64,000 nucleotides of DNA from Streptomyces longhuiensis (lineage in GTDB: Bacteria; Actinomycetota; Actinomycetes; Streptomycetales; Streptomycetaceae). Positions 34,044-43,820 of the stretch are shown here, piece by piece. The stretch covers positions 4,661,501 through 4,725,500 of the forward strand of contig NZ_CP085173.1 of the NCBI RefSeq assembly GCF_020616555.1. Direction: 5' to 3'. Made by a program: the position numbers and the translations under genes. Position 1 is the stretch's first letter; each line of letters begins with the position of its first letter. The notes beneath the pieces were generated by a model, which saw only the letters and a list, made by a program, of their open reading frames with translations, did not search any database and was not told the DNA's origin.

Positions 34044-35018
34044 CTAGTCCTCGTCCCGCAGCCGCCGCCAGATGCGGGTGCGGTGCAGTACGTAGAAGGC
34101 CACGAACAGGACGGCCACCTGAAGTCCCACGGCGAGCAGCCAGAAGACGACCTTGCTCTCCAGTTCGTCGGTCAGGTAGGTGAAGTTCATACCGAAGAAT
34201 CCGCTGAGGAACGTCAGCGGCAGGAAGATCGTCGACACGATGGCCAGCCGGTTGATCACGCCGTTCTGCTCGCCCGCGGCGAGGGAGGAGTAGCTGGCGA
34301 AAGCACGACGGGAGGCGTCCTGGAGGGACTCGATGTCCGTCAGGACCAGCCTCGCCGCGTGCTGGAACTCCTGGGCGAGCCTTTGCCGCTCCGCAGGGAA
34401 GTTGGGGTTCAGCATCCGGCGGGTGAAGACCTCGTCCACCACCTGAAGGTAGGGAAGCAGCGAGTGGTGCAGCAGGGCGGAGCGCCGTCGCAGCTTCGAC
34501 AGGCGGTAGACCTGCTCGGGGCGCCGTTGCTGGAACATGTCGTCCTCGAGTTCCTCCGTCAGCAGCAGGTCCTGCACGGCGGCCCGGCGGAAGGTCGCCA
34601 GCGCCTCCTGGAGCAGCAGGAAGAGCACGGCCACGACGTCGGGGGGCCTCTCGTGCCGGAGCTGCGCGGAGATGTTCGACGCCATGCCCGCCCAGCCACG
34701 GTGAACGGTGACCAGGAACTGCTCGGTCACCAGCGCGTGGATGTAGGTGATCTGATCGTCGTGGACCACGGGCACGACGAAGCCGGCCTTCTCCCCCAAA
34801 AAATCGGCCCGCGCGGGCTCGTCCCTCCTGCCGAACCAGGCCAGGTCCTCAGCCTCCAGGCCGAGCTGACGGGCTACGTCCCCGCCGCCCGCCGACGCGT
34901 CCTCCGGCACCTCGACGTCGACGATCAGGAAGCGGGCCGCGGCGAGCCGCTCACGTGCCTCGGACAGGTTCGTACGGGTCACGGTCGCGTCCGGCATCGA
35001 CACCATCGTTACGATCAT
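34044..35018 (-). CDS. CorA family magnesium/divalent-cation transporter
   Basis: This 324-residue protein has a long helical cytoplasmic domain and two C-terminal membrane helices. The pore signature GMNF (GFFGMNFTYL) comes after the first helix, and RIWRRLRDED forms the cytoplasmic end. That is the CorA layout. ATG 35018 follows GGTGAGG; in-frame GTG 35027 is possible. The gene sits between gpmA and the serine hydrolase, bracketed by a duplicated gpmA tail. This suggests a local insertion here (inferred). Confidence 0.88.
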   Translation of the reverse strand: MIVTMVSMPDATVTRTNLSEARERLAAARFLIVDVEVPEDASAGGGDVARQLGLEAEDLAWFGRRDEPARADFLGEKAGFVVPVVHDDQITYIHALVTEQFLVTVHRGWAGMASNISAQLRHERPPDVVAVLFLLLQEALATFRRAAVQDLLLTEELEDDMFQQRRPEQVYRLSKLRRRSALLHHSLLPYLQVVDEVFTRRMLNPNFPAERQRLAQEFQHAARLVLTDIESLQDASRRAFASYSSLAAGEQNGVINRLAIVSTIFLPLTFLSGFFGMNFTYLTDELESKVVFWLLAVGLQVAVLFVAFYVLHRTRIWRRLRDED

Positions 35019-35208
35019 GGCCCTCACCGTTGGTTACGACTCCGACGGTCCCAGCGTGCGTGCGGTCCGGTGGCTGCGCACTCGGACACCGTCATGTGCG
35101 GCACCGTGCGGACCGGACGGGTGACGAGATCGCTCACAGGAGGGGACGAGAGGGCCTGTCCCCGCGTGGACGAGGGTGAGGCCCCAGGGACGTACCAGGC
35201 CATGAAAA

Positions 35209-35245
35209 TGCCTCCCATCCGCGCCGTCTGCGCAGGTGGGAGGCA
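35209..35245 (-). terminator. Terminator of gpmA
   Basis: A perfect 9-bp stem, tgcctccca/tgggaggca, lies 13 nt past the gpmA stop with a 19-nt loop. A near copy of its right half follows corA. Confidence 0.75.
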
Positions 35246-35257
35246 TGATCGTGAAAG

Positions 35258-36019
35258 CTACTTCTTCTTGCCCTGGTTCTTGACCGCCTCGATCGCCGCC
35301 GCGGCGGCGTCCGGGTCGAGGTACGTGCCGCCCGGGTTCAGGGGCTTGAAGTCCGCGTCGAGCTCGTAGGACAGCGGGATGCCCGTCGGGATGTTCAGGC
35401 CCGCGATGTCGGCGTCGGAGATGCCGTCGAGGTGCTTGACCAAGGCGCGCAGGCTGTTGCCGTGGGCCGCGACCAGGACCGTCTTGCCGTCCAGGAGGTC
35501 CGGGACGATGTCGTCGAACCAGTACGGGAGCATGCGGACGACGACGTCCTTGAGGCACTCCGTCTGCGGGCGCAGCTCCGGCGGGAGGCTCGCGTAGCGC
35601 GCGTCGTCGAACTGGGAGTACTCCGCGTCGCGGGCCAGCGGCGGCGGCGGGGTGTCGTACGAGCGGCGCCAGAGCATGAACTGCTCCTCGCCGAACTCGG
35701 CCAGCGTCTGCGCCTTGTCCTTGCCCTGGAGCGCACCGTAGTGCCGCTCGTTCAGGCGCCAGGAGCGGTGGACGGGGATCCAGTGACGGTCCGCGGCCTC
35801 CAGCGACAGCTGGGCCGTGCGGATCGCGCGCTTCTGGAGCGAGGTGTGGACGACGTCGGGGAGCAGGCCTGCGTCCTTGAGCAGCTCACCGCCGCGGACT
35901 GCCTCCTTCTCGCCCTTCTCGTTGAGATTGACGTCCACCCAACCGGTGAACAGGTTCTTCGCGTTCCATTCGCTCTCGCCGTGGCGGAGGAGGATCAGCT
36001 TGTACGGTGCGTCGGCCAT
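35258..36019 (-). CDS. gpmA: 2,3-bisphosphoglycerate-dependent phosphoglycerate mutase
   Basis: This 253-residue enzyme has the phosphohistidine motif [20 protein letters not shown] near residue 11, [17 protein letters not shown] near 90 and the second active-site His in [17 protein letters not shown] near 185. It interconverts 3- and 2-phosphoglycerate in glycolysis. The C-terminus ends in Lys residues (NQGKKK). ATG 36019 (ADAPYKL) is the standard start. Its 3' end and terminator are partly duplicated 1.3 kb downstream. Confidence 0.97.
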   Translation of the reverse strand: MADAPYKLILLRHGESEWNAKNLFTGWVDVNLNEKGEKEAVRGGELLKDAGLLPDVVHTSLQKRAIRTAQLSLEAADRHWIPVHRSWRLNERHYGALQGKDKAQTLAEFGEEQFMLWRRSYDTPPPPLARDAEYSQFDDARYASLPPELRPQTECLKDVVVRMLPYWFDDIVPDLLDGKTVLVAAHGNSLRALVKHLDGISDADIAGLNIPTGIPLSYELDADFKPLNPGGTYLDPDAAAAAIEAVKNQGKKK

Positions 36020-36114
36020 GGCTCCGAGCCTAATCCACGCCTCCGGCGCCCTGCGCGCCCGGCCACGGGCCGGACGGTACGGTCCCGGGCGGTGCGCGGG
36101 CGGGTCCGCCGACG

Positions 36115-36133
36115 ATTGACGGCGACCGTCAAT
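36115..36133. promoter_or_regulatory. 19-bp palindrome between gpmA and the MFS gene
   Basis: ATTGACGG-CGA-CCGTCAAT has perfect 8-bp arms. It lies 96 nt upstream of gpmA and 112 nt upstream of the divergent transporter gene. No regulator gene is adjacent, so the binding protein is encoded elsewhere. Confidence 0.6.
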
Positions 36134-36244
36134 TGAGTGGCTGTGGCCGCCCTCCCCCACGTAAGTTACGGACATGGCCGGCGCCGCTTACAGGCCCATC
36201 AGGCCGCACCCACGCCGCACGCGCCCCAGGGGGGATCCGTCCCG

Positions 36245-37534
36245 ATGTCCGTCACCGCACTCAGACGGGCCGCACACGAGAGTGTGTCCGGTCTGCCGCG
36301 CCAGTTCTGGTGGCTGTGGACCAGCACCCTGATCAACCGCCTGGGCGGCTTCGTCCTCACGTTCATGGCGCTGTACCTGACCACCGAGCGCCACTTCTCC
36401 GCGTCGTACGCGGGTCTGGTCGCCGCGCTCATCGGGCTCGGCGGCATGATCGCGTCGCTGCTCGGCGGGGTGCTCGCGGACCGGATCGGGCGGCGCCCCA
36501 CGCTCCTCGGCGCGCAGCTCGCGACCGCCGCGACCGTCGCCGTCCTCGCCTTCGTGCGCGACCCCGCCGGGATCGCGGTGACCGGCTTCCTGCTCGGTGT
36601 CGCCTCGAACGCCTCGCGTCCCGCCGTGCAGGCGATGATGGCCGACCTCGTCGCGCCGAAGGACCGCGTGCGGGCCTTCTCCCTCAACTACTGGGCCATC
36701 AACCTCGGCTTCGCCGTCTCCTCCGTCTACGCCGGATTCCTCGTCGCCGCCAGCTACACCGCCGGCTTCCTCCTGGAGGCCGCGATGACGCTGGCCTGCG
36801 CGGTCCTGGTGTTCGTGAAGGTGCCCGAGTCGCGGCCCGAGCGCGCCGAGCCGAAGCCCGACGCGGCGCCCGTCGCCGACGTGACCATGCTGACCGTCCT
36901 GCGCGACGGCCGGTACATGCTGATGGTGGGGCTGTCGTTCCTCATCTCCGTCGTCTTCACGCAGTCCTCGTCCGGGCTGCCCATCGTCATGGGGCAGGCG
37001 GGGCTGAGCAGTTCGGACGTCGGGCTCGTCGCCGCCGTGAACGGCATCGTCATCGTGGCGCTGCAGATCCCGCTGACCCGTTTCATCGAGAAGCGCGACG
37101 CGGGCCGGCTCCTGACAGTCTCCTCACTCCTCATCGGCTACGGCTTCGCGCTCACCGCGTTCGCCGGTTCGATGGCCGCGTACGCCCTGATCGTCGTCGT
37201 GTGGACGCTCGGCGAGATGGTCAACGCGCCCACGCAGTCCGGCCTGGTGGCGCGGCTCGCCCCGACCCACGGGCGCGGCCGCTACCAGGGCATGTACTCC
37301 ATGTCGTGGTCGGTGGCGGCGCTGGTCGCGCCGCTCGCGTCGGGCGTGACGATCGACCGGTTCGGCGCGGGGTGGCTGTGGGCGGGCTGCGCGGTGATCG
37401 GGACCGTCGCGGCGGCCGGGTACTGGATCCTGATGCGAGGGCTGCCCGCGGAGGAGCACCCCGTCACGCCCGTCCCCGGCCCCGAGAAGACCGGGGCCGA
37501 GAAGACCGGGGCCGAGCCCGAACTCACCGCCTGA
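36245..37534 (+). CDS. MFS transporter
   Basis: This 429-residue transporter has about 12 membrane segments. The motif A loop is GGVLADRIGRRPTLLGAQ between helices 2 and 3, as in proton-driven drug or sugar exporters. The second half repeats a weaker version. The C-terminus contains a 15-bp in-frame tandem repeat (EKTGAEKTGAE). ATG 36245 is chosen over upstream in-frame starts because the hydrophobic region and a GGGGGGAT site fit it. The substrate is unknown. Confidence 0.88.
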   Translation: MSVTALRRAAHESVSGLPRQFWWLWTSTLINRLGGFVLTFMALYLTTERHFSASYAGLVAALIGLGGMIASLLGGVLADRIGRRPTLLGAQLATAATVAVLAFVRDPAGIAVTGFLLGVASNASRPAVQAMMADLVAPKDRVRAFSLNYWAINLGFAVSSVYAGFLVAASYTAGFLLEAAMTLACAVLVFVKVPESRPERAEPKPDAAPVADVTMLTVLRDGRYMLMVGLSFLISVVFTQSSSGLPIVMGQAGLSSSDVGLVAAVNGIVIVALQIPLTRFIEKRDAGRLLTVSSLLIGYGFALTAFAGSMAAYALIVVVWTLGEMVNAPTQSGLVARLAPTHGRGRYQGMYSMSWSVAALVAPLASGVTIDRFGAGWLWAGCAVIGTVAAAGYWILMRGLPAEEHPVTPVPGPEKTGAEKTGAEPELTA

Positions 37535-37617
37535 CGCTCACCGGCTGAGCTCACCGCCTGACGTTCACCACCTGACGTTCACCGGCTGAGCTCACCGCCT
37601 GACGCTCACCGCCTGAC
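37522..37617. repeat. 14-bp tandem repeat array with serial stop codons
   Basis: Seven head-to-tail copies of cgctcaccgcctga-like units run from the last codons of the MFS gene into the end of the beta-helix gene. Each unit ends in TGA. The first unit contains the real MFS stop. Variants differ at two or three positions (gctcaccg, gttcacca). Confidence 0.88.
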
Positions 37618-39279
37618 CGACGACCGCTGCGCGTCGTACAGGTTCCGCGGCCGGACCGTGTCCGACACCCCGTCGCCGTACAGCTCAAGCCGCGCATGCA
37701 GGTCCCCGGTGAAGTCCGGTACGTCGGTCTGGTCGAACTCGCGGACCGTGTTGACGGCGACGGTCGCGCTGTACGGCGCGAGTCCGTCGAGGCGCATCAG
37801 GCCGGCGCGCTGGTTCGTGACGCGGATGTTCCAGTGGGTGAAGCGCGCCCCGAAGAGGGGGCCCGCCGACGCGTCGCCGCCGTGGCGGCCGTTGTTGTTC
37901 ACGGTGATGTCGGTGCGCACGTTCGCGAAGGGCATGCCGCGGTGCGAGTCGAACGTGCCCATCTCCATCTCGCCGCGCGACCACACGTTGTACGACGACA
38001 GGCCCTCGACGTTGATGCCGTGCAGCTGCGTGCCCGCGGGGGCGGGGACGGTGCGCTGCTCGATCGTGAACGACTCGACGAGGTTGTCGTGGGAACCCTC
38101 GCGGCAGAAGTACGGGTGGTGCGAGCCGCGGCCCGCGACACGCGTGCGGCGCAGGGTGCACGCGGACGCGGCGACCAGGCCGAAGCCGTTGTCGACGTGG
38201 CGCACGGTGACGTCGTCGGCCCAGCAGTCGTACGCGCACTGGAACGCGACGCCGTTGTAGCCCTTGTCGAGGAGGTGCTGCGACTGCGGGGTCTCGACGG
38301 CTTCGAGGGTCAGCGCCTCGACGCCCGAGCCGGTCAGGGCGCCGACGTGCGTGGTCAGCCGGGGGTCCCACTCGGGGCGTATGTCGAGGGGGAGCGGGCG
38401 TTCGAAGGTGACGCGGCGGCCGTGCACGGATGCGATCCGTACGGGCCATTCGTAGGGGACGTACGAGGTCAGCTTGGTCTTGTCGTCCCAGAAGTACGCC
38501 TCGGGGCCCGGGCCGCCACCCGCCATGTGTTCGAGGAGGGTGTGGCCGGGGTCGTCGGCGAGGCGCAGGAGAACCAGGTCGCCGCGGGAGAGGCGGGACG
38601 CGTCCGCGACCGTCACCGACCAGGAGCCGCGGGTGGCGGGCCCGACCGACGTCAGCGTGTCCCACTCGTCGCGCTTGTTGCCCGTCCAGCCCTCGAAGGG
38701 CCAGGCCTTCGCCCTGATCGCGTCGGTGAGGGTGCGGAAGCGGTCCTCGGGGCAGAGCCAGATCAGGCCGCCCGCCCAGGACCAGCTGGACTTGTCGCCG
38801 CCGTAGCGGGAGCCGTAGACGCCGATGAGTTCGGTGAGGCTGCGGGTCGCGTACAGCTTGGTGCGGGTGCTGCCCGCGCCGCGCAGGACGACGCCGGAGT
38901 GGCCGATGCGGATGAGGTCGTCGATGCGGTACGTGCCCGGGGGCAGGTGGACCGTGCCCCCGCCGGCCCGTCCGGCGTCGGCGAGGGCACGGTTGATCGC
39001 GGGGGCGGCGTCGGCCGAGCCGTCGGGGCGCGCGCCGTAGTCGCGGACGACGTCGGCGACGACGCGGGGGCGGGCGAAGCCCTGGCGGCCCGCGCGGTAT
39101 CCGGCCCGTCCGACGTACGGGATCTGCGGGTGCGTGTAGGGGGTTCGGGTGAACTCGCGCCAGATGGGCGGGACTTCACCGGACTGTGCCGTGGCGGCCC
39201 GCGCGCCGGTTCCCGTCACCGTCACGGCCGCCACCGCTATCGCGCTGCCCAACAACCCGCGTCTGCTGAGGTTCTCCAC
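37606..39279 (-). CDS. Secreted right-handed beta-helix (pectate-lyase-like) protein
   Basis: This 557-residue protein has a Tat-type signal (SRRGLLGSAIAVAAVTVTGT) ending near ARAATA. It starts with a pectate-lyase-superfamily core (VRDYGARPDGSADAAPAINRALADAGRAGGGTVHLPPGTY). Parallel beta-helix rungs follow (VRHVDNGFGLV, LVESFTIEQRT, GINVEGLSSYNVWSR). Members are polysaccharide lyases or hydrolases; the polymer is unknown. GTG 39279 follows GGAGGG and is preferred over ATG 39297. A palindromic operator lies just upstream. Its 3' end lies at a repeat array shared with the MFS gene end. Confidence 0.85.
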   Translation of the reverse strand: MENLSRRGLLGSAIAVAAVTVTGTGARAATAQSGEVPPIWREFTRTPYTHPQIPYVGRAGYRAGRQGFARPRVVADVVRDYGARPDGSADAAPAINRALADAGRAGGGTVHLPPGTYRIDDLIRIGHSGVVLRGAGSTRTKLYATRSLTELIGVYGSRYGGDKSSWSWAGGLIWLCPEDRFRTLTDAIRAKAWPFEGWTGNKRDEWDTLTSVGPATRGSWSVTVADASRLSRGDLVLLRLADDPGHTLLEHMAGGGPGPEAYFWDDKTKLTSYVPYEWPVRIASVHGRRVTFERPLPLDIRPEWDPRLTTHVGALTGSGVEALTLEAVETPQSQHLLDKGYNGVAFQCAYDCWADDVTVRHVDNGFGLVAASACTLRRTRVAGRGSHHPYFCREGSHDNLVESFTIEQRTVPAPAGTQLHGINVEGLSSYNVWSRGEMEMGTFDSHRGMPFANVRTDITVNNNGRHGGDASAGPLFGARFTHWNIRVTNQRAGLMRLDGLAPYSATVAVNTVREFDQTDVPDFTGDLHARLELYGDGVSDTVRPRNLYDAQRSSVRR

Positions 39280-39319
39280 CGCCGCCACCCTCCACACGAT
39301 TCAGGTCGAAGACATCCAA

Positions 39320-39341
39320 GACGTTCAAAGATGTGAACGTC
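39320..39341. promoter_or_regulatory. Palindromic operator upstream of the beta-helix gene
   Basis: GACGTTCA (39320-39327) and TGAACGTC (39334-39341) are perfect arms around a 6-nt centre, 41-62 nt upstream of the GTG start. A further CGTTCATG half-site follows. This is a likely repressor site (LacI- or GntR-like in layout) for a sugar-responsive regulator encoded elsewhere. Confidence 0.65.
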
Positions 39342-39428
39342 GTTCATGTCCGCGTCGGCCGCGAGCATGCCACGGCGACCCCTGCGACGGAAGGGGGCGC
39401 GCAACGGTCAACCGGCAGGAGAGAGGCG

Positions 39429-39938
39429 CTACTTGGCGGGGCGCTGGGTCAGGTTCGTGAACGCGTCGAGATTGCGGGTGGACTCCCCGCGCGACACCCG
39501 CCAGTCGTACTCGCGACGGATCGCGCTCGCGAAACCGAGCTCCAGGAGCGTGTTGAACGCGCCGTCCGCGGCCTCCAGGACCGAGCCGAGGAGGCGGTCG
39601 ACCTCGTCCGGGGTGACGGCCGCGAGGGGCAACTTGCCGGTGAGGTAGACGTCGCCGAGCTGGTCGACCGCGTAACTCACGCCGTACAGACGGAGGTTGC
39701 GCTCCAGGAGCCAGCGGTGGACGCCCTGTTCGTTCTCGTCCGGGTGCCGGATCACGAACGCGTTCAGCGAGAGCGAGTGCTTGCCGACGAGCAGCGAGAG
39801 CGTCGTCGACAGCTTGCGCGTCCCGGGCAGCTTCACGACGTACGACGAGCCGGGCTCCGGGCTCTCCCACTCGAGCTCGGCCTCGGTGAGGACCTGCTCG
39901 ATGACCGCCGCCGCGCCGGCCATGGTGCTGTCAGCCAT
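39429..39938 (-). CDS. YbjN domain-containing protein
   Basis: This 169-residue protein of the YbjN/type III secretion chaperone-like fold has [36 protein letters not shown] and [30 protein letters not shown] segments. Its function is not established; distant relatives in enterobacteria affect stress and motility. The gene starts at ATG 39938, overlapping the mshA stop by 8 bp. The mshA-ybjN order is conserved in many actinobacteria, suggesting a link with mycothiol or translational coupling only. Confidence 0.88.
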   Translation of the reverse strand: MADSTMAGAAAVIEQVLTEAELEWESPEPGSSYVVKLPGTRKLSTTLSLLVGKHSLSLNAFVIRHPDENEQGVHRWLLERNLRLYGVSYAVDQLGDVYLTGKLPLAAVTPDEVDRLLGSVLEAADGAFNTLLELGFASAIRREYDWRVSRGESTRNLDAFTNLTQRPAK

Positions 39939-41280
39939 GCAGCGAGGGTACGTGACGGGGGTGGCGGTGCTCGTAGGTGGCCGCCGTGTACACATCGGCC
40001 GTCGCGGAGGCCGCGGTGTCCCAGCCGAAGCCCTGCGCGTGCGCCGCGGCGGCGGCGCCCATGCTGTCCACAAGCTGTGGACGGTCGGCGAAATCGCCCA
40101 GCCGGCGCGCGTACGCCGCCGGGTCGTGGCCCGGGACCAGGAAGCCGGTCGTCTCGTCGCGCACGGCGACGGGCAGACCGCCGACCGCGGCCGCGATCAC
40201 CGGCGTACCGGCCGCCTGCGCCTCTATGGCGACGAGCCCGAAGGACTCGTTGTACGACGGCATGACGAGGACGGAGGCCGCGCGGAACCAGTCCGCGAGC
40301 TGGTCCTGCCCGACCGGCGGGCGGAAGCGGACGACGTCCGCGATGCCGAGCTTGGCGGCGAGCTTCTGCAGCCCCTCCGGCTTGGCCAGACCGCTGCCGC
40401 TGGGCCCGCCCACCACGGGCACGACCATCCGCGAGCGCAGCTCGGGCCGCTCGTCGAGGAGGACGGCGACGGCCCTGAGCAGGATGTCCGGCGCCTTGAG
40501 GGGCTGGATACGGCCCGCGAAGAGCGGGATGAGGGCGTCCTGGGGCAGGCCGAGGCGGTGCCGGGCGGCGGCGCGGCCGTCGCCGGGACGGAAGCGGTCC
40601 AGGTTCACGCCGGGGTGGACGACGGCGACCTTGGCGGCCTCCGCCTCGTAGTGGCGTACGAGCTCGTCGGCCTCCTCCGCGGTGTTCGCGATGAGGCGGT
40701 CGGCGGCGCGGACGACCTGGGTCTCGCCGATGACACGCGCGGCGGGCTCGGGGGTGTCGCCCTCGGCGAGCGCGGCGTTCTTGACCTTGGCCATGGTGTG
40801 CATGGCGTGCACGAGCGGGACGCCCCAGCGCTCGGCGGCCAGCCAGCCGACGTGGCCGGAGAGCCAGTAGTGCGAGTGGACGAGGTCGTAGTAGCCCGGC
40901 CGGTGGCCCGCCCACGCCTGCATCACGCCGTGCGTGAAGGCGCACAGCTGGGCCGGCAGCTCCTCCTTGGCGAGACCCTCGTACGGGCCCGCGTCCACGT
41001 GCCGGACCAGGACGCCGGGCGCCAGCTCGACGGAGGGGGGCAGCGCGCCGGTCGTGGCGCGCGTGAAGATCTCGACCTCGATGTTGATCGCGGCGAGGCG
41101 CTTGGCGAGCTCGACGATGTAGACGTTCATGCCGCCCGCGTCGCCCGTGCCGGGCTGGTGAAGCGGTGACGTGTGCACGCTCAGCATGGCCACGCGACGC
41201 GGTCTGCGGTGCGCGCCGGGGAACCTGAGCCGCGGGGACGAGGCCCCGGAACGGCGGAGCCTGGACACGTGCTGGCTCAC
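39931..41280 (-). CDS. mshA: D-inositol-3-phosphate glycosyltransferase MshA
   Basis: This 449-residue GT4 glycosyltransferase makes the first mycothiol intermediate, from UDP-GlcNAc and inositol 3-phosphate. The N-terminal acceptor motif is [20 protein letters not shown] near residue 40. The donor-binding motif is [23 protein letters not shown] near residue 345. GTG 41280 is chosen because AAGGAGG sits 10 nt upstream; its first 30 residues are basic and probably disordered. Mycothiol replaces glutathione in actinobacteria. The gene is followed by ybjN with an 8-bp overlap. Confidence 0.95.
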   Translation of the reverse strand: MSQHVSRLRRSGASSPRLRFPGAHRRPRRVAMLSVHTSPLHQPGTGDAGGMNVYIVELAKRLAAINIEVEIFTRATTGALPPSVELAPGVLVRHVDAGPYEGLAKEELPAQLCAFTHGVMQAWAGHRPGYYDLVHSHYWLSGHVGWLAAERWGVPLVHAMHTMAKVKNAALAEGDTPEPAARVIGETQVVRAADRLIANTAEEADELVRHYEAEAAKVAVVHPGVNLDRFRPGDGRAAARHRLGLPQDALIPLFAGRIQPLKAPDILLRAVAVLLDERPELRSRMVVPVVGGPSGSGLAKPEGLQKLAAKLGIADVVRFRPPVGQDQLADWFRAASVLVMPSYNESFGLVAIEAQAAGTPVIAAAVGGLPVAVRDETTGFLVPGHDPAAYARRLGDFADRPQLVDSMGAAAAAHAQGFGWDTAASATADVYTAATYEHRHPRHVPSLHG

Positions 41281-41467
41281 GTGGCGGTCCTCCTTGCTGC
41301 GGGCACGACTCGTCGGGGGCGCGGAACCGCGGGCACCCAGCCCGGGCACGAACCCTCCTTCAGCCCCTCCAACACCGGAGGTCTCCGCTCCATTTCCGTT
41401 TTGCCGAATCATTACCATCGGGGGCTCAACCCTGGGGCGCCCGGGGCGGGCGCATACCCTCGTACCC

Positions 41468-42262
41468 ATGAGCCCGCGCCCCCCTTCCCGCCCCGTGGGA
41501 ACGGTCACACGCGGGACCACCAACCCCAATCGCCTGCGCCGCATGGACCGCTGGATCGCGGCCACGCACGGCGCCGCCCTGCGCCGTGCCGACCACCCCG
41601 TCGCCGTGGACCTGGGCTACGGAGCCGCGCCCTGGACCGCGGTCGAGCTGCTGCACCGCCTGCGCACCGTGGCACCCCGCGCGCGCGTGGTGGGTATCGA
41701 GATCGAGCCGGCCCGGGTCGCCGCCGCCCTCCCCTATGAACGGGACGGCCTCACCTTCCGCCACGGCGGCTTCGAGGTGCCTCTCCCCCACGACCCGCTC
41801 CTGATCAGGGCCGCGAACGTGCTGCGCCAGTACGACGAGGACCAGGTCGCCGACGTCTGGCGGCGGCTGACCGCCCGGCTCGCGCCCGGCGGGCTCCTGG
41901 TCGAGGGGACCTGCGACGAGATCGGCCGCCGCCACGTGTGGGTGGCGCTCGGGCCCGAGGGCCCCCGCACGGTCACCTTCGCGACCCGCCTCGGCTCCCT
42001 CGACCGCCCCTCCGACCTCGCCGAGCGCCTGCCCAAGGCGCTGATCCACCGCAACGTGCCGGGCGAGCCGGTCCACGCGTTCCTGCGCGACTTCGACCGC
42101 GCCTGGGCCGCGGCCGCCCCCTACGCCTCGTACGGGGCGCGGCAGCGGTGGATCAGGACGGCGCGGGCGCTGAGCGCGGACTGGCCGGTGGTCGACCGGC
42201 CCGCGCGCTGGCGGCAGGGAGAAGTGACGGTCGCCTGGGGGGCGTTGGCTCCTCGAGGCTGA
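41468..42262 (+). CDS. Class I SAM-dependent methyltransferase-like protein
   Basis: This 264-residue protein has a Rossmann-type motif I ([18 protein letters not shown] near residue 45) and motif II acid in [12 protein letters not shown] later segment, [22 protein letters not shown], resembles motifs IV-V. Motif I lacks the usual GxGxG order, so methyltransfer is probable but not certain. It is divergent from mshA across a 187-bp gap. The substrate is unknown. Confidence 0.78.
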   Translation: MSPRPPSRPVGTVTRGTTNPNRLRRMDRWIAATHGAALRRADHPVAVDLGYGAAPWTAVELLHRLRTVAPRARVVGIEIEPARVAAALPYERDGLTFRHGGFEVPLPHDPLLIRAANVLRQYDEDQVADVWRRLTARLAPGGLLVEGTCDEIGRRHVWVALGPEGPRTVTFATRLGSLDRPSDLAERLPKALIHRNVPGEPVHAFLRDFDRAWAAAAPYASYGARQRWIRTARALSADWPVVDRPARWRQGEVTVAWGALAPRG

Positions 42263-42485
42263 CGAAGGCGCGTCCGGAGCCCGAGGGAACGATCTCCGGG
42301 GGTCGTACGTCAGACGGTGCGGGGCAGGGACGTGCGGGACCGATGGGGCGGGCCGGGAGCGGATAGGGAGTTGTTGCCCGGCTCTGTCACATTCGGCGCC
42401 GGCGTGGCACCATCCCCAGGGCATCCGTAAGTTACTGACGGTAAATCAGTTTTGGTGGGTCTTCACGGCTTGGGGGCGGAGCGCG

Positions 42486-43547
42486 ATGAGCAGGCGGAGC
42501 ACGACAGTCATGGCGGCCGTGGCGCTGGTCAGCGCGTTGACCGTACTGACGGCGCCCGGCGCCGCGTACGCGAGTCCCGCGCGACCCGCGCCGCCGTCAA
42601 CGTCCGACAAGAGCAGGGACCTTGAGCAGGTCCGCGCCGAACTGGACGGGCTCTACCACGACGCGGCCGTCGCCACGGAGGCGTACAACGCGGCCGAGGA
42701 GAAGGCCGAGAAGCAGTCGGGACAGATCGTCCAGCTGGCCAAGGACATCGTCGCCGGCCAGAAGAAGCTGGACCGGCTGAAGTCCCGCGCGGGCGCCGCG
42801 GCCCGTCAGCAGTACCGCGACGGCGGGATGCCGCCGGAGGCGCAGCTGATGCTCTCGGACGACCCGTCGCGGTTCCTGGACGGCGCGGACCGGATGCGGC
42901 AGGGGCAGCACGCCACCAAGGGGCTCCTGGGCGAGATGGCCCGCACGCAGGAGGACCTGCAGACGTACGCCCAGGACGCCACGCGGAACTGGAAGAAGCT
43001 CGAGGCCGGCCGCAAGGAGAAGGCCCGGGCGCAGAAGAAGATCAAGAGCAAGATCGCGGCCGCCGAGAAGCTCGAGTCGCAGCTCGAGAAGGAGGAGCGG
43101 GAGCGGCTGAAGAAGCTGGAGCAGCAGGCCGAGTACAAGCGACAGACGGCCTGGCTCAGCTCGGGGGTACTGAAGGACATCAAGGGCAGCGCGTCGGCGC
43201 GGGGCAAGAAGGCGGTCGCGTTCGCCACGGGCCAGCTGGGCAAGCCGTACGTGTGGGGCGCCGAGGGTCCCGGCTCCTACGACTGCTCGGGGCTGACCTC
43301 GCAGGCGTGGTCGGCGGCCGGACGGCCGATCCCGCGGACCTCGCAGGAGCAGTGGAAGCAGCTCAAGCACATCGCCGTCAAGGACATGCGCCCGGGCGAC
43401 CTGATCATCTACCACGACGACGCCAGCCACGTCGGTATGTACATAGGGGACGGCGCCATCGTGCACGCGCCGCGCCCCGGGCGGAACGTCACGATCGCGG
43501 GCGCGGGCTCCATGGCGATCCTCGGGGTCGTCCGCCCCGACGCGTAA
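42486..43547 (+). CDS. NlpC/P60 (C40) cell-wall endopeptidase with coiled coil
   Basis: This 353-residue secreted protein has a signal peptide (cleavage near AYASPA, residue 30). A long Lys/Glu/Gln-rich coiled coil (about 40-215) follows, then a C-terminal NlpC/P60 domain. The catalytic Cys is in GSYDCSGLTSQAW near residue 265 and the His in DDASHVGMYIGDG near 318. Such enzymes cut the peptide stems of peptidoglycan during growth or sporulation. The coiled coil may autoinhibit or bind a septal partner, as in RipA-type hydrolases. A dyad, ACTGA..TCAGT, lies in the leader. Confidence 0.93.
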   Translation: MSRRSTTVMAAVALVSALTVLTAPGAAYASPARPAPPSTSDKSRDLEQVRAELDGLYHDAAVATEAYNAAEEKAEKQSGQIVQLAKDIVAGQKKLDRLKSRAGAAARQQYRDGGMPPEAQLMLSDDPSRFLDGADRMRQGQHATKGLLGEMARTQEDLQTYAQDATRNWKKLEAGRKEKARAQKKIKSKIAAAEKLESQLEKEERERLKKLEQQAEYKRQTAWLSSGVLKDIKGSASARGKKAVAFATGQLGKPYVWGAEGPGSYDCSGLTSQAWSAAGRPIPRTSQEQWKQLKHIAVKDMRPGDLIIYHDDASHVGMYIGDGAIVHAPRPGRNVTIAGAGSMAILGVVRPDA

Positions 43548-43820
43548 AGGACTGCGGGGGGGCGTCGTCGTGAGCTGGGCCACGTGACCCACCGCACTCC
43601 CCCGCCTCCGGTTGCGGTGAACCGACGTGACCTTCGTCATCCCCGAAACCGCCGACGGGCCCTCTGGCGTGCCCAATTCCGTTAGTTGATGCGGCATATG
43701 ACAGTGGCGGTTTGCCTCTCACCATTCCGTTGCGACGCCGCCTACCGCTAAGGTCCACCGTCGGTGGTGCGACGATCCTTCGCTCCACCACGCCCTCGGG
43801 GGGAGGGAAGGAACCGATCG

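Noticed and set aside
42263..42485. Possible c-di-AMP (ydaO) riboswitch in front of the NlpC/P60 gene
   Set aside because: Some Streptomyces wall-hydrolase genes carry this riboswitch, but I could not match the conserved core helices here. Only a short dyad, ACTGA..TCAGT, is clear.
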